Shown here: piece by piece, positions 1 through 6,556 of the stretch
Layout: the number at the start of each line of letters is the position of its first letter
Numbering within the stretch: position 1 is the stretch's first letter
Source of the DNA: an uncultured Pseudomonadota bacterium
Lineage (GTDB): Bacteria > Myxococcota_A > Polyangia > HGW-17
DNA length: 8,180 bases
Reading direction: 5' to 3'
Assembly (NCBI GenBank): GCA_938004375.1
Contig: CALKWH010000324.1
Location: 1-8,180 of the forward strand
Notes under the pieces: generated by a model
The model's database searches: none
Told to the model about the DNA's origin: nothing
The model's input: the letters and a program-made list of their open reading frames with translations, nothing else
Made by a program: the position numbers and the translations under genes

Positions 1-1
1 G

Positions 2-1273
2 CTCCTGGACGAGGTCGCGGCCGTGTCCGAGCCGAAGACCCGGTTCATCACGGGCAGGGACCTGCGGGTCGCCATGACGGTCTGCAGGCAGATGGCGGCC
101 TCGGTGGACGGTGACGACGCCAGGCGCCTGGCCCTGGCGGAGCGCGCTCTACGCCATCTGGCGTCCCGCGGGGACCTCCTGCACCTTCCCAGGACGCCAG
201 CCCTGGGACGCGACCTCTCCGTGGCCCTGCAGCACGCCGGGGAGAAGCATTTCCACGGGGCCTTCCGCCACGTCATGCCCGACGTGCAGCAGCTCGGCCG
301 GCGCAGCGCCACGTGGTACCACGGCGACGGCGGCGTGGCCTGGCACGAGCCCCTGCCCATCCACCCGCACACGATGCTGGCCGCCACGACAGGGGCGCCG
401 GTGGTGCTGGTGCGCGAGAAGCTGGGCACCCCGGACCTCGAGGTGCTGGCGGACCTCCCGGTCCAGTTGCACCCTGGCACCCGCATCTTCAACCTCCGCA
501 CGGGCCAGGGCTCGCGACGCCACTTCCACCGCCACGCGATGCAACTGATGGACTTCTTCGCGGGTGTCGTGGCCATCGAGCTGGCACACGGGCATCGCGT
601 GCTGCTGCTGGCCTGCAAGGAGCACATCGACCTGTGCCGCACCGGCATGGAAGAACGGATTCGCACGCGAGCAGGGCGGGAGGTCCGCATCGCCACCCCG
701 GAGGGCAACATCACCTGCCTGGACCCGTCGGTCGAGGTCGCGCTGGTGAACTTCGGCGTCACGGGCAGCAACATCTTCGAGTCGTTCGACACGTGCATGG
801 CACTCGACTCGTACTTCGTCCCCGAGGCAGCCGTGGAGGAGGGTCTGGCGGACCTGCTGGTGGGCAACGCCCACCCCAAGGTCACCATTGAAGAGGACGG
901 AGACGGGGTACGCCGGGTCACCTGCCACACGGACAACCCGACACTGCAGGAGGTGGCGCAGGCCTTGTTCCTCCACATGGAGGCCGGCGTCGTACTGCAG
1001 GCCATCGGAAGGGTTCGTCCCAACACCCGACCCAGGCTCGTGATCATCCAGCAGAAGACGGACCTTGGACTGGGGAACCAGCAGGTGTTCACCACGCTGG
1101 AGCAGGCGAGGGCATTCTTCCACGTACCCACCACCCGCGCCCTCCATAAGAACGCCGTGCGCGACGGCGTCGTGCTGCGCCGCATGGCGGGTATGAAGCA
1201 GGCCGTCGTCGCAAGGGAGATGGATATCGGCCTGCGCACGGTGAAGAGGTACTGGAGGTGCCACGAGACATGA
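2..1273 (+). CDS. SF2 DNA/RNA helicase, C-terminal part (5' end outside window), with HTH tail
   Basis: The frame is open from the window's left edge, so this is the distal part of a longer gene. A GTG at 23 is not the true start: the codons before it read LLDEVAA, the acidic DE box (8-13) of helicase motif II. Numbering from the GTG, the motif III-like segment LAATTG is at about 119-124, a strand such as VLLLACKEHI is at 193-202, a motif V-like GVTGSN is at 245-250, and the motif VI arginine finger QAIGRVR is at 326-332. These follow the order expected of a superfamily 2 ATP-dependent helicase. The Walker A motif must lie upstream. The last 30 residues (MKQAVVAREMDIGLRTVKRYW) look like a helix-turn-helix. 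The stop overlaps the polymerase start as ATGA, so the two are likely co-translated. The helicase class is well supported by motif order. The subfamily and polarity are not known. Confidence 0.8.
   Translation, partial: LLDEVAAVSEPKTRFITGRDLRVAMTVCRQMAASVDGDDARRLALAERALRHLASRGDLLHLPRTPALGRDLSVALQHAGEKHFHGAFRHVMPDVQQLGRRSATWYHGDGGVAWHEPLPIHPHTMLAATTGAPVVLVREKLGTPDLEVLADLPVQLHPGTRIFNLRTGQGSRRHFHRHAMQLMDFFAGVVAIELAHGHRVLLLACKEHIDLCRTGMEERIRTRAGREVRIATPEGNITCLDPSVEVALVNFGVTGSNIFESFDTCMALDSYFVPEAAVEEGLADLLVGNAHPKVTIEEDGDGVRRVTCHTDNPTLQEVAQALFLHMEAGVVLQAIGRVRPNTRPRLVIIQQKTDLGLGNQQVFTTLEQARAFFHVPTTRALHKNAVRDGVVLRRMAGMKQAVVAREMDIGLRTVKRYWRCHET
1254..1260 (+). promoter_or_regulatory. Ribosome binding site deciding the polymerase start
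   Basis: GGAGGTG ends 9 nt before ATG 1270. The alternative GTG start at 1258 lies inside this motif and has no comparable site upstream, which favours the ATG that overlaps the helicase stop codon (ATGA). Confidence 0.75.
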
Positions 1274-3429
1274 AGAAGAACACTCCACCCGCCCATGACA
1301 CCATCGCGGTCGACGTGCCAGGGCGCCCAGCGACAGGGAATATCGCGCCACCATATTCCCCAAGCACGACTGCGGATGGCAGCGCTGCAACCGTGCCGGC
1401 GCGGATGAAAAGGTCCTCGGGTGATGGGGTCCCCTCCCCAGTCCAAGCGGTACCGGTTCGCGTTGCCTTGGTTGATATCGACCCCTTCCTCAACGCCGCC
1501 ATGGGCGTCAGCACGTCCAACCCCGTCGGCCTCTCCTTCGCGTACCAGATCAATGTGCCCCTGGCTGGTGTGCCCTTGTCCGCGGCGGTGCCGGTCGTGT
1601 TGGGCATGGCCGTGCCCGTGGGGTTCCACGATAGGGATGCCGTTCTGGATGTCCGGGCTACGGTCATCCCGCTGGGAGACATCCGGCAGACCGCCCTGCG
1701 ACACCGTCTGCAGGCCATGTTTGCTGCCCTCGGCGTCGCAGTCCATGACGTGCGTCACCTGGTGCATCCCCCGTTGGTCTGTGACCTGTGCCTCCCGTCC
1801 CACGTGTACTGCACACGCCTGGCTCCCACATTGCTGGACCTTGGCAGGTTCAACGACATGGTCCCCGCGGGCAGCGATGCCGGGGACATCCTGCGCCGCC
1901 GTGCCGACCGCCGTCGCACCGAGGCCGCGTCCCTGGGTGGGCTGTGTGCGCGCTACGGCCTGGGCCTGGAGGTCCCCGCCCCCGTGGAGGTTGCCGGCGT
2001 CCTGACCGACCACGCCTTCGTCACGGGCGGGTCGGTCGACCTGCACCGCATCGTCTCAGACGTCTCCACGCGGGCGGCGGCCACGGCCCTGGCGTGGCCC
2101 TTCCTACGGCGTGACCTGGTCGCCGACGGCCTGTTGGAGGCCTTCCAGCGGGTCCAGATGCCGGCGGCCTTCACCCTCGCCCGCATGGAACGGGAAGGTG
2201 TCGCTATCGACGTCCGGCGAGCCCACCAGGCCATCCATGCGTGCAGCCAGGAGGTGGAGCAGGTCGGGAGGGAACTGCTCCAGTACGGCGTCGAGGAGCC
2301 CCTCCGGGACGACCGCGTTCTTCCCGTCCTGCGGCGCCAGGGTATCCTCCCTGAGCACCCCTTCCTGACCCCCCGGGGTTGGGAGCGCCTGGGGCTGCGG
2401 GACCTGGAGATGATGGCCGGTGTCGACCCCCTGCTGGACCTGTTGTACCGCTACCGGCTGGCCTACCGCATGGGGCTCGGGGCGTTGCAGCAGTGCCTGA
2501 AGACCGACGCCCGCGGGCGCGTCCACCCCGTCGTCCACCCGCTGGGGGCCGACACGGGCCGGCCGACCTTCTCGCGCCCGAACCTGCCCGGCCTGGCCCG
2601 GGACTTCCGGCCGGTGGTCGTGCCCGACAGCGACGCGTACGCGCTGGTCGAGTTCGACTACAAGCAGCAGGAGATCGGCATCATGGCGGCGCTGTATGGG
2701 GACCAGCGCCTCATCGAGGACTTCAACACTGCCGACGTCTACATCATCGTGGCGGCGGAGTTCCTGGCGCCGGCGCTGGGCGTCGAGCGGACCGCCCTGG
2801 ATCCCGGTGCCGGCGGCCTCGACCTGCCGCGGCTGCGCCAGTGGGCCAAGGTGATGATGCTGGGCGCCGCATACGGCCTGACCGCCTGGGGCGTCGGGCG
2901 GCGGCTGGGCATCCCCGAACGCGAGGCTCGCCGGCTGCTGGATGGGCTGATGCGTCGGTACCCGGTGCTGGCCAGGAACCTGGAACTGCAGCAGCTGCGC
3001 GTAGCCCAGGCTGGGTACGCCGAGTCCGTCGCCGGGCTGCGGCGCCACCGGGCTTCCGCGAGGGGCGACGGCGCACGCGAGGGCCGGTGGGCGATGAACA
3101 GCCCCGTGCAGTCCAGCGGCGCCGACGTCCTGAAACTGTTGCTGCCCCGGCTGGAGGCACTGCTGGCCGGGGCCGGCGGGCGCCTGCTTCTGGCCCCCTA
3201 CGACTCCGTGGTGGTCCAGTTGCCGCGTCCCGTCGACCCCGATCTCGTCGAGCGCATCCGCGGGCTGATGATCGACGTGTTCCAGGGGCTCTTCCCGGTG
3301 CTGCGCCCTCGTGTCGAGGTCGACCTGCAGGCCACCGGGTGCTGGAGCAAGGACGGCCGGGCCGACAGCATCGAGCAGTTCATCCGGCGGGTGCAGGGCG
3401 GAGGCAAGGGGCCCAAGAAGGGCGGCTGA
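1270..3429 (+). CDS. Family A DNA polymerase (Pol I-like), phage/plasmid type, with degenerate exonuclease region
   Basis: This is a template-directed DNA polymerase of the Pol I family, 719 residues, without a 5'-3' nuclease domain. I chose ATG 1270 over the in-frame GTG 1258. It forms an ATGA overlap with the helicase stop, and GGAGGTG (1254-1260) lies 9 nt upstream. Residues 1-65 are proline/alanine-rich and probably disordered. Residues 66-270 resemble a diverged 3'-5' exonuclease fold: possible metal ligands are D69/D71 (DID for the usual DxE), D160 and D264, but the ExoIII Tyr is missing. Motif A is FDYKQQE (D463, Q466, E468). Motif B has R523, K527, L531 and Y535, matching E. coli R754, K758, F762 and Y766 in spacing. 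R606, N610 and Q614 match R841, N845 and Q849. Motif C is YDS (644-646) instead of HDE. The family call is secure. Proofreading activity is uncertain. Confidence 0.93.
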   Translation: MKKNTPPAHDTIAVDVPGRPATGNIAPPYSPSTTADGSAATVPARMKRSSGDGVPSPVQAVPVRVALVDIDPFLNAAMGVSTSNPVGLSFAYQINVPLAGVPLSAAVPVVLGMAVPVGFHDRDAVLDVRATVIPLGDIRQTALRHRLQAMFAALGVAVHDVRHLVHPPLVCDLCLPSHVYCTRLAPTLLDLGRFNDMVPAGSDAGDILRRRADRRRTEAASLGGLCARYGLGLEVPAPVEVAGVLTDHAFVTGGSVDLHRIVSDVSTRAAATALAWPFLRRDLVADGLLEAFQRVQMPAAFTLARMEREGVAIDVRRAHQAIHACSQEVEQVGRELLQYGVEEPLRDDRVLPVLRRQGILPEHPFLTPRGWERLGLRDLEMMAGVDPLLDLLYRYRLAYRMGLGALQQCLKTDARGRVHPVVHPLGADTGRPTFSRPNLPGLARDFRPVVVPDSDAYALVEFDYKQQEIGIMAALYGDQRLIEDFNTADVYIIVAAEFLAPALGVERTALDPGAGGLDLPRLRQWAKVMMLGAAYGLTAWGVGRRLGIPEREARRLLDGLMRRYPVLARNLELQQLRVAQAGYAESVAGLRRHRASARGDGAREGRWAMNSPVQSSGADVLKLLLPRLEALLAGAGGRLLLAPYDSVVVQLPRPVDPDLVERIRGLMIDVFQGLFPVLRPRVEVDLQATGCWSKDGRADSIEQFIRRVQGGGKGPKKGG
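1336..1360. repeat. Perfect 8-bp inverted repeat inside the polymerase 5' coding region
   Basis: Arms GGGAATAT (1336-1343) and ATATTCCC (1353-1360) are exact reverse complements around a 9-nt loop, CGCGCCACC. The repeat lies 66 nt after the polymerase ATG, in the low-complexity N-terminal coding stretch. It is noticeably AT-rich for this window. It could be an mRNA hairpin or a protein binding site. The structure is seen directly; any role is inference. Confidence 0.6.
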
Positions 3430-3536
3430 AGGTGGTACGGTCCAACTGCACCGCGACCTGCACTGCGACGTGCGGGTTCCCTCGGACCGCCGGCTCGTCG
3501 TACAGTCCAGCGTGGCTGCATCATGGACGAGGTGTC
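3430..3536. other. 107-bp intergenic gap with short direct repeats
   Basis: This gap separates the polymerase stop from the preferred start of the glycosylase-like gene. It holds a 12-bp tandem pair, CTGCACCGCGAC (3446-3457) and CTGCACTGCGAC (3458-3469), with one mismatch. It also holds a spaced pair, GTACGGTCCA (3435-3444) and GTACAGTCCA (3500-3509), again with one mismatch. TACAGT (3501-3506) could serve as a weak -10 box, but no good -35 is present. The glycosylase-like frame stays open through this stretch, giving a Cys/Thr-rich translation, so a longer N-terminus cannot be fully excluded. Confidence 0.45.
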
Positions 3537-4406
3537 ATGGGCGATGTCGGCGGTCGCGGCCTGGACGAGGGCTGTATCGCAGCCATGTACCGCGATCAAC
3601 TGAAGTGTATGCGGGGTGAAGCCCTTGACTCCGACACCGATGTGCGGTGCATGGAGTGTCGCGAGCAGGCCAGGACGGAGGCAGCCCGCAACGCTTCTCT
3701 CGTGGCGCTGCGAGGGTCCGTGCCGCATGTGGGCGAACTTTACGGTCAGGTGGGCTTGCCGCGTGTCGTGCTCGTCGGCCTGGAGGACCCCTACCACCCC
3801 GATGCGGTACCCGAGGCACCGACCTCATACCTGGAGGCAAAGGAGGCCAGGGACCATTCGTATTTTTTCAAGCGTCATGGGGACATCAAGCGCAATCCCC
3901 ATCGGGCCGGCGAGTGGGTCTTCGCCAAGGCGGCGTTGGCGCTTCTGTGCCCGGGCATGCCCGTCGACAACCCGTTCAAGTACATCGCCACCCTGAACGG
4001 CCACCTCTGCGGGCTCAAGAAGGGCGACACCGGTACCGCCTCCGTCCGCCTGGGCCACTGCCCCGTCGCGTGGAGGCTGGTGGCCGCTCTGAAGCCCCAC
4101 TTGGTGGTCGTGGAAGGGGACCAGCGGGTCCAAGCGGAGTGGTGCATCAGGAACGGACTGAAGTGGGAGTGCGGCCCTGTGCACGAGGTGCGGGTCGTAC
4201 TGGACGGATACCGCAAGCCGACCGCCACGGTCGAGATGATGGAATGCAAGGCGCCTGGCCGCGTCGTCGTGCTCTTCGCGCTGCACCCGTCGAACCGGAC
4301 GAAGCCCTGGTGCTCGAACGGCAAGAGCCACCCCTACGTTCACCACGTCCTGCTGGGCCCAGCCGTCCAGGCCGCGCTCGGTGCCCTGGAAATCGCCAGA
4401 AAATAA
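3537..4406 (+). CDS. Divergent uracil-DNA glycosylase superfamily-like protein with Cys-rich N-terminus
   Basis: I chose ATG 3537 (289 residues) because GAGG sits 4 nt upstream and the preceding translation is low-complexity. The frame extends upstream over the polymerase gene, but that part is a shadow. Residues 76-90 read RVVLVGLEDPYHPD, close to the water-activating GQDPYH motif of family 1 uracil-DNA glycosylases with one extra residue (D84, Y86, H87). A strand LKPHLVVVEG (185-194) matches the central P-x-hhhh-x-G strand of the superfamily. LFALHPSNR, with H250-P-S, matches the C-terminal HPS leucine-loop motif. C13, C24, C38 and C41 form a possible metal site, recalling the Fe-S cluster of family 4/5 enzymes although the spacing differs. 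It would act in excision of damaged or deaminated bases, which suits a gene following a polymerase and helicase. Fold assignment is moderately sure; substrate is unknown. Confidence 0.55.
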   Translation: MGDVGGRGLDEGCIAAMYRDQLKCMRGEALDSDTDVRCMECREQARTEAARNASLVALRGSVPHVGELYGQVGLPRVVLVGLEDPYHPDAVPEAPTSYLEAKEARDHSYFFKRHGDIKRNPHRAGEWVFAKAALALLCPGMPVDNPFKYIATLNGHLCGLKKGDTGTASVRLGHCPVAWRLVAALKPHLVVVEGDQRVQAEWCIRNGLKWECGPVHEVRVVLDGYRKPTATVEMMECKAPGRVVVLFALHPSNRTKPWCSNGKSHPYVHHVLLGPAVQAALGALEIARK

Positions 4407-4483
4407 TCGCCCCGATATTCCACTTGCTTGCGCCGGATGATCCACTTTTGAGATCATAGCGTTGTGACGTACGGAGAACCGCC
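4407..4483. promoter_or_regulatory. AT-rich gap with direct and inverted repeats (candidate promoter/operator)
   Basis: This 77-bp gap is clearly less GC-rich than its surroundings. TCCACTT occurs twice (4419-4425 and 4441-4447), exactly 22 bp apart, or two helical turns. ATGATC (4437-4442) and GATCAT (4452-4457) form a perfect inverted repeat with a 9-nt spacer. A weak sigma70-type pair is TTGCGC (4428-4433), 18 nt, GATCAT (4452-4457); its -10 coincides with the right palindrome arm. GGAG (4473-4476) is the ribosome binding site of the next gene. The repeats are directly visible; promoter function is inference. Confidence 0.45.
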
Positions 4484-5296
4484 GTGGACATGCCCGCCCG
4501 CGCCGACAACGCCAGGCTGGCCCCGCAGGCCCACAACGCGCTGAAGCACGCGGCATACTCGCGGGCCGCGCTGCTGCCCGACGAGGACCCCGCGGAGCGC
4601 CGCCAGCTGGAGGAGGCCTACTTCGACCACTTCGACCCCGGCAGCCAGCCCGAGGTCGACGCCGTCCGCGCCCTGGTGGACCTGACCTGGCGCCGCGAGC
4701 GCATCAACCGCGCCGAGGCCGCCATGGCCACCCACGCCGTCGCCCGGGCCCAGGACAAGCTGCCCGCCCCCCTGCTGGGGCTGGTCCAGGAGGTGCACCA
4801 CCTGGACGTCGAGGTGCGCCTGCTGACCCGCACCCTGGAGCTGCTGAGGCAGGCCGTCGCCAGCGACCGGCGACCGAAGGAGACCTTGCAGGGCGTGGCC
4901 CCCGTGCTGGACCGCCTGCTGGGCTGGCCGGGCTCCGTGGCGGACCTGGACCCCGCCCAGGTGGTGCTGGACGGCGACCGGGCCCTGGCTGCGCGCACCG
5001 CCGCCGTGGAGTTCTCCCGCGGCACCCTGCGGACGCTCCTGGCCGCCGCCGGCCCCGCCTTCGAGGCCGCGCGGGCCGAGGCCTCGCTGCTGGAGCCGAA
5101 GATGGCCGCCCGCCTGCTGCAGGAGCGCACGACGTTGTCCAAGGCCATCGAGCGCCAGATGCGCCTGCTGCGGGACCTGCGCGGCGGGACCACCTTCGAG
5201 GGCCGCATCCTGGTGGCCGAAGGCCGCATCCGCGATTTCCACGAAACAAGGTCGGCGGCCCCAGAGGCCATCGAGACGACCGGGAAGGCCGCATGA
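4484..5296 (+). CDS. Uncharacterised helical protein with NALKH-AYS N-terminal signature
   Basis: GTG 4484 is preferred: GGAG (4473-4476) is 7 nt upstream, while ATG 4490, two codons in, would be 13 nt away. The product is 270 residues, rich in Ala, Leu, Arg and Glu, and almost wholly predicted helical, with possible coiled-coil stretches (about residues 40-130 and 165-235). The N-terminus (HNALKHAAYSRAALLPDEDP), followed by a WRRERINRAEAAM segment, resembles a widespread uncharacterised family. Its members start NALKHG-YS, then LPGEDP and a W-R-rich helix; they are often found near phage or transposon genes, and some are described as small terminase-like. No catalytic motif, signal peptide or membrane segment is visible. 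The stop overlaps the next start as ATGA, so the two genes are probably translated together and their products may work together. The gene is certain; the function is not known. Confidence 0.8.
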   Translation: MDMPARADNARLAPQAHNALKHAAYSRAALLPDEDPAERRQLEEAYFDHFDPGSQPEVDAVRALVDLTWRRERINRAEAAMATHAVARAQDKLPAPLLGLVQEVHHLDVEVRLLTRTLELLRQAVASDRRPKETLQGVAPVLDRLLGWPGSVADLDPAQVVLDGDRALAARTAAVEFSRGTLRTLLAAAGPAFEAARAEASLLEPKMAARLLQERTTLSKAIERQMRLLRDLRGGTTFEGRILVAEGRIRDFHETRSAAPEAIETTGKAA

Positions 5297-5952
5297 AGCT
5301 GCCCCACCACCGTTTCCTCGACTACCTGCTGTTGTTGGGCTTGCAGGACGACGAGGTCGTCCGCATGCTGGAGTTGGACGACCTGGTGCCTCCCGAGCCG
5401 GCCGAGCTGGCCAGGGCCCGCTTCGACCTGGCGGACCGGCCGACGCCCTTCCGCCTGATGGACCAGGGCCACAGGCCCAGCCAGGCCTGGTTGATGGAGA
5501 AGGGCGTCTCCGGCCTGCTGAAGGACAAGCCCGCGGCCCGGGAGGCCCTGCGCATCCTGCGCTCGCCGGTGCTGCGCCAGCCGACGGAAATCCTGCTGCT
5601 GGGCGGCCACCCGCCGGGCCTCGTGCTGAAGTTCAACCTGGAGCACGACCTGCCGGCGGTCTCCGAGGACGGGGTGGCCCACTTCCAGTATTACATGTGG
5701 GACATCAAGCACTTGGCCACCGATGACTGGGCGGTCTTCTTGCGGCGCCACCCCGAGGGTGAAATCTACCTGGAGGTCTTGGGCCACGGAAGCTCCAAGG
5801 CCTTGACGGTAGCCGACGTCTTCGCGGCACGCGTGAAGAAGGCGCCGGTGTTCACGACGCTGCCCGGCGGGGTCCGCGGCGGCGGGTACATCAAGCCCCC
5901 GCCGCTGTTCCTCCCGAAGGCCGGGCCGGAGCCGGCGCCGTGCGAGCCCTGA
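5293..5952 (+). CDS. Hypothetical protein coupled to the NALKH-family gene
   Basis: The gene starts at ATG 5293 in an ATGA overlap with the preceding stop; GGGAAGG (5282-5288) just upstream is a plausible ribosome binding site. The 219-residue product is not recognised. The N-terminal 30 residues (FLDYLLLLGLQDDEVVRMLE) look like two short helices and could be a small helix-turn-helix, but this is weak. The middle (about 98-175) alternates hydrophobic and charged residues, contains FNLEHDLP, HFQYYMWDIKHL and GEIYLEVLGHG, and probably forms a mixed alpha/beta domain. The C-terminus is Gly/Pro-rich (PGGVRGGGYIKPPPLFLP) and likely disordered. No transmembrane segment or nucleotide-binding motif is seen. 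Tight coupling suggests joint function with its upstream neighbour. Confidence 0.8.
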   Translation: MKLPHHRFLDYLLLLGLQDDEVVRMLELDDLVPPEPAELARARFDLADRPTPFRLMDQGHRPSQAWLMEKGVSGLLKDKPAAREALRILRSPVLRQPTEILLLGGHPPGLVLKFNLEHDLPAVSEDGVAHFQYYMWDIKHLATDDWAVFLRRHPEGEIYLEVLGHGSSKALTVADVFAARVKKAPVFTTLPGGVRGGGYIKPPPLFLPKAGPEPAPCEP

Positions 5953-5968
5953 CGCCCCGCGGCCAGGG

Positions 5969-5987
5969 CCGGAGCCCGTGCTCCCGG
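5969..5987 (+). terminator. GC hairpin downstream of the two-gene unit (possible terminator)
   Basis: GGAGC (5971-5975) and GCTCC (5980-5984) pair around CCGT. The stem can be extended by flanking CC/GG with one bulged C. It lies 19 nt past a stop codon, as a terminator would, but only GGATCCTT follows and there is no real T-run, so intrinsic termination is doubtful. Confidence 0.25.
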
Positions 5988-6015
5988 ATCCTTGATGAAT
6001 GCTGACCGAGCGGGA

Positions 6016-6045
6016 TGTGGCCAGATGTCCCAGAGGTCTGCCACA
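6016..6045. promoter_or_regulatory. Bulged inverted repeat upstream of the DUF6978-like gene (candidate operator)
   Basis: TGTGGC (6016-6021), bulged C, AGA (6023-6025) pairs exactly with TCT (6037-6039) and GCCACA (6040-6045), giving nine base pairs around an 11-nt loop. The right arm overlaps CACAAT (6042-6047), the best -10-like hexamer before the ATG at 6070. No convincing -35 is visible. The placement fits an autoregulatory operator or an RNA leader hairpin. The structure is seen; the function is inferred. Confidence 0.45.
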
Positions 6046-6069
6046 ATACCGTCCGAAGAGGTTGCGATC

Positions 6070-6543
6070 ATGTCCGTGGTCCTGACCGACGAGGAGATCC
6101 AGCGCCTGCTCGGGGAATCGAAGCCCCTGGGCGCCGACTACCGCCGCCGGCTCAAGCTGAAGGCCCGCCGGGGCCACAAGGAAAGCGAACTGGAGGTGAC
6201 CGGGGCCGACGGCTCGGAGTTCCGGGTCCGGATGCGGCAGTCCGAGTCGAACCCCTTGGACTTCTCGGTCATCCTGGGCTACTGCCTGCCCAACAGCAAT
6301 CGCTTGTTCCGGCTGCGGCGCTACAATGGGAAGAGCCATGAGCACTGCAATCGCCTGGAGGGGGAGCGCTTCTACGACTTCCACATCCACGAGGCAACCG
6401 AGCGGTACCAGGCCGAGGGGGCCGAGGAGGAGAAGTTCGCGCGCATCACCGACCGCTACACGACGGTCGAGGGTGCACTGGAGTGCCTGATGGGGGATTG
6501 TGGCTTCGTCCGTCCTGAGGACGACCAGCAATCCCTGCTGTGA
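6070..6543 (+). CDS. DUF6978-like protein, first gene of a pair with DUF1828
   Basis: The preferred start is ATG 6070, with GAGG (6058-6061) 8 nt upstream; the frame is open further upstream to an ATG at 5992, but that stretch contains the inverted repeat and has no good ribosome binding site. The product has 157 residues. It begins with LTDEEIQRLL, typical of short proteins whose first helix starts LTxEE, then a basic segment (25-37) and a strand-rich core. Residues 80-112 (RLRRYNGKSHEH...FYDFHIHEATERYQ) match my recollection of the DUF6978 family, where an R-x-N-G-x-xH stretch is followed by FHxHxxTERYQ. The family is small, acidic at its C-terminus, and commonly sits directly before a DUF1828 gene, as here (13 bp gap). 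That arrangement suggests a toxin-antitoxin or defence pair. The family call is moderate; the role is unproven. Confidence 0.6.
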   Translation: MSVVLTDEEIQRLLGESKPLGADYRRRLKLKARRGHKESELEVTGADGSEFRVRMRQSESNPLDFSVILGYCLPNSNRLFRLRRYNGKSHEHCNRLEGERFYDFHIHEATERYQAEGAEEEKFARITDRYTTVEGALECLMGDCGFVRPEDDQQSLL

Positions 6544-6556
6544 AGGGGGCTTGGTG

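Noticed and set aside
149..1390. Long - strand open frame opposite the helicase
   Set aside because: The + strand carries ordered helicase motifs in the same place. The - translation shows no domain and is a GC-driven shadow.
2379..3429. Upstream extension of the glycosylase-like frame across the polymerase gene
   Set aside because: The polymerase frame carries all catalytic motifs there. The extension reads as Arg/Gly/Pro/Ala-rich shadow sequence, so the gene is taken to start at 3537.
5992..6069. N-terminal extension of the DUF6978-like protein to ATG 5992
   Set aside because: The added residues do not resemble the family, the stretch holds the leader inverted repeat, and the ribosome binding site GAGG is correctly spaced only for ATG 6070.
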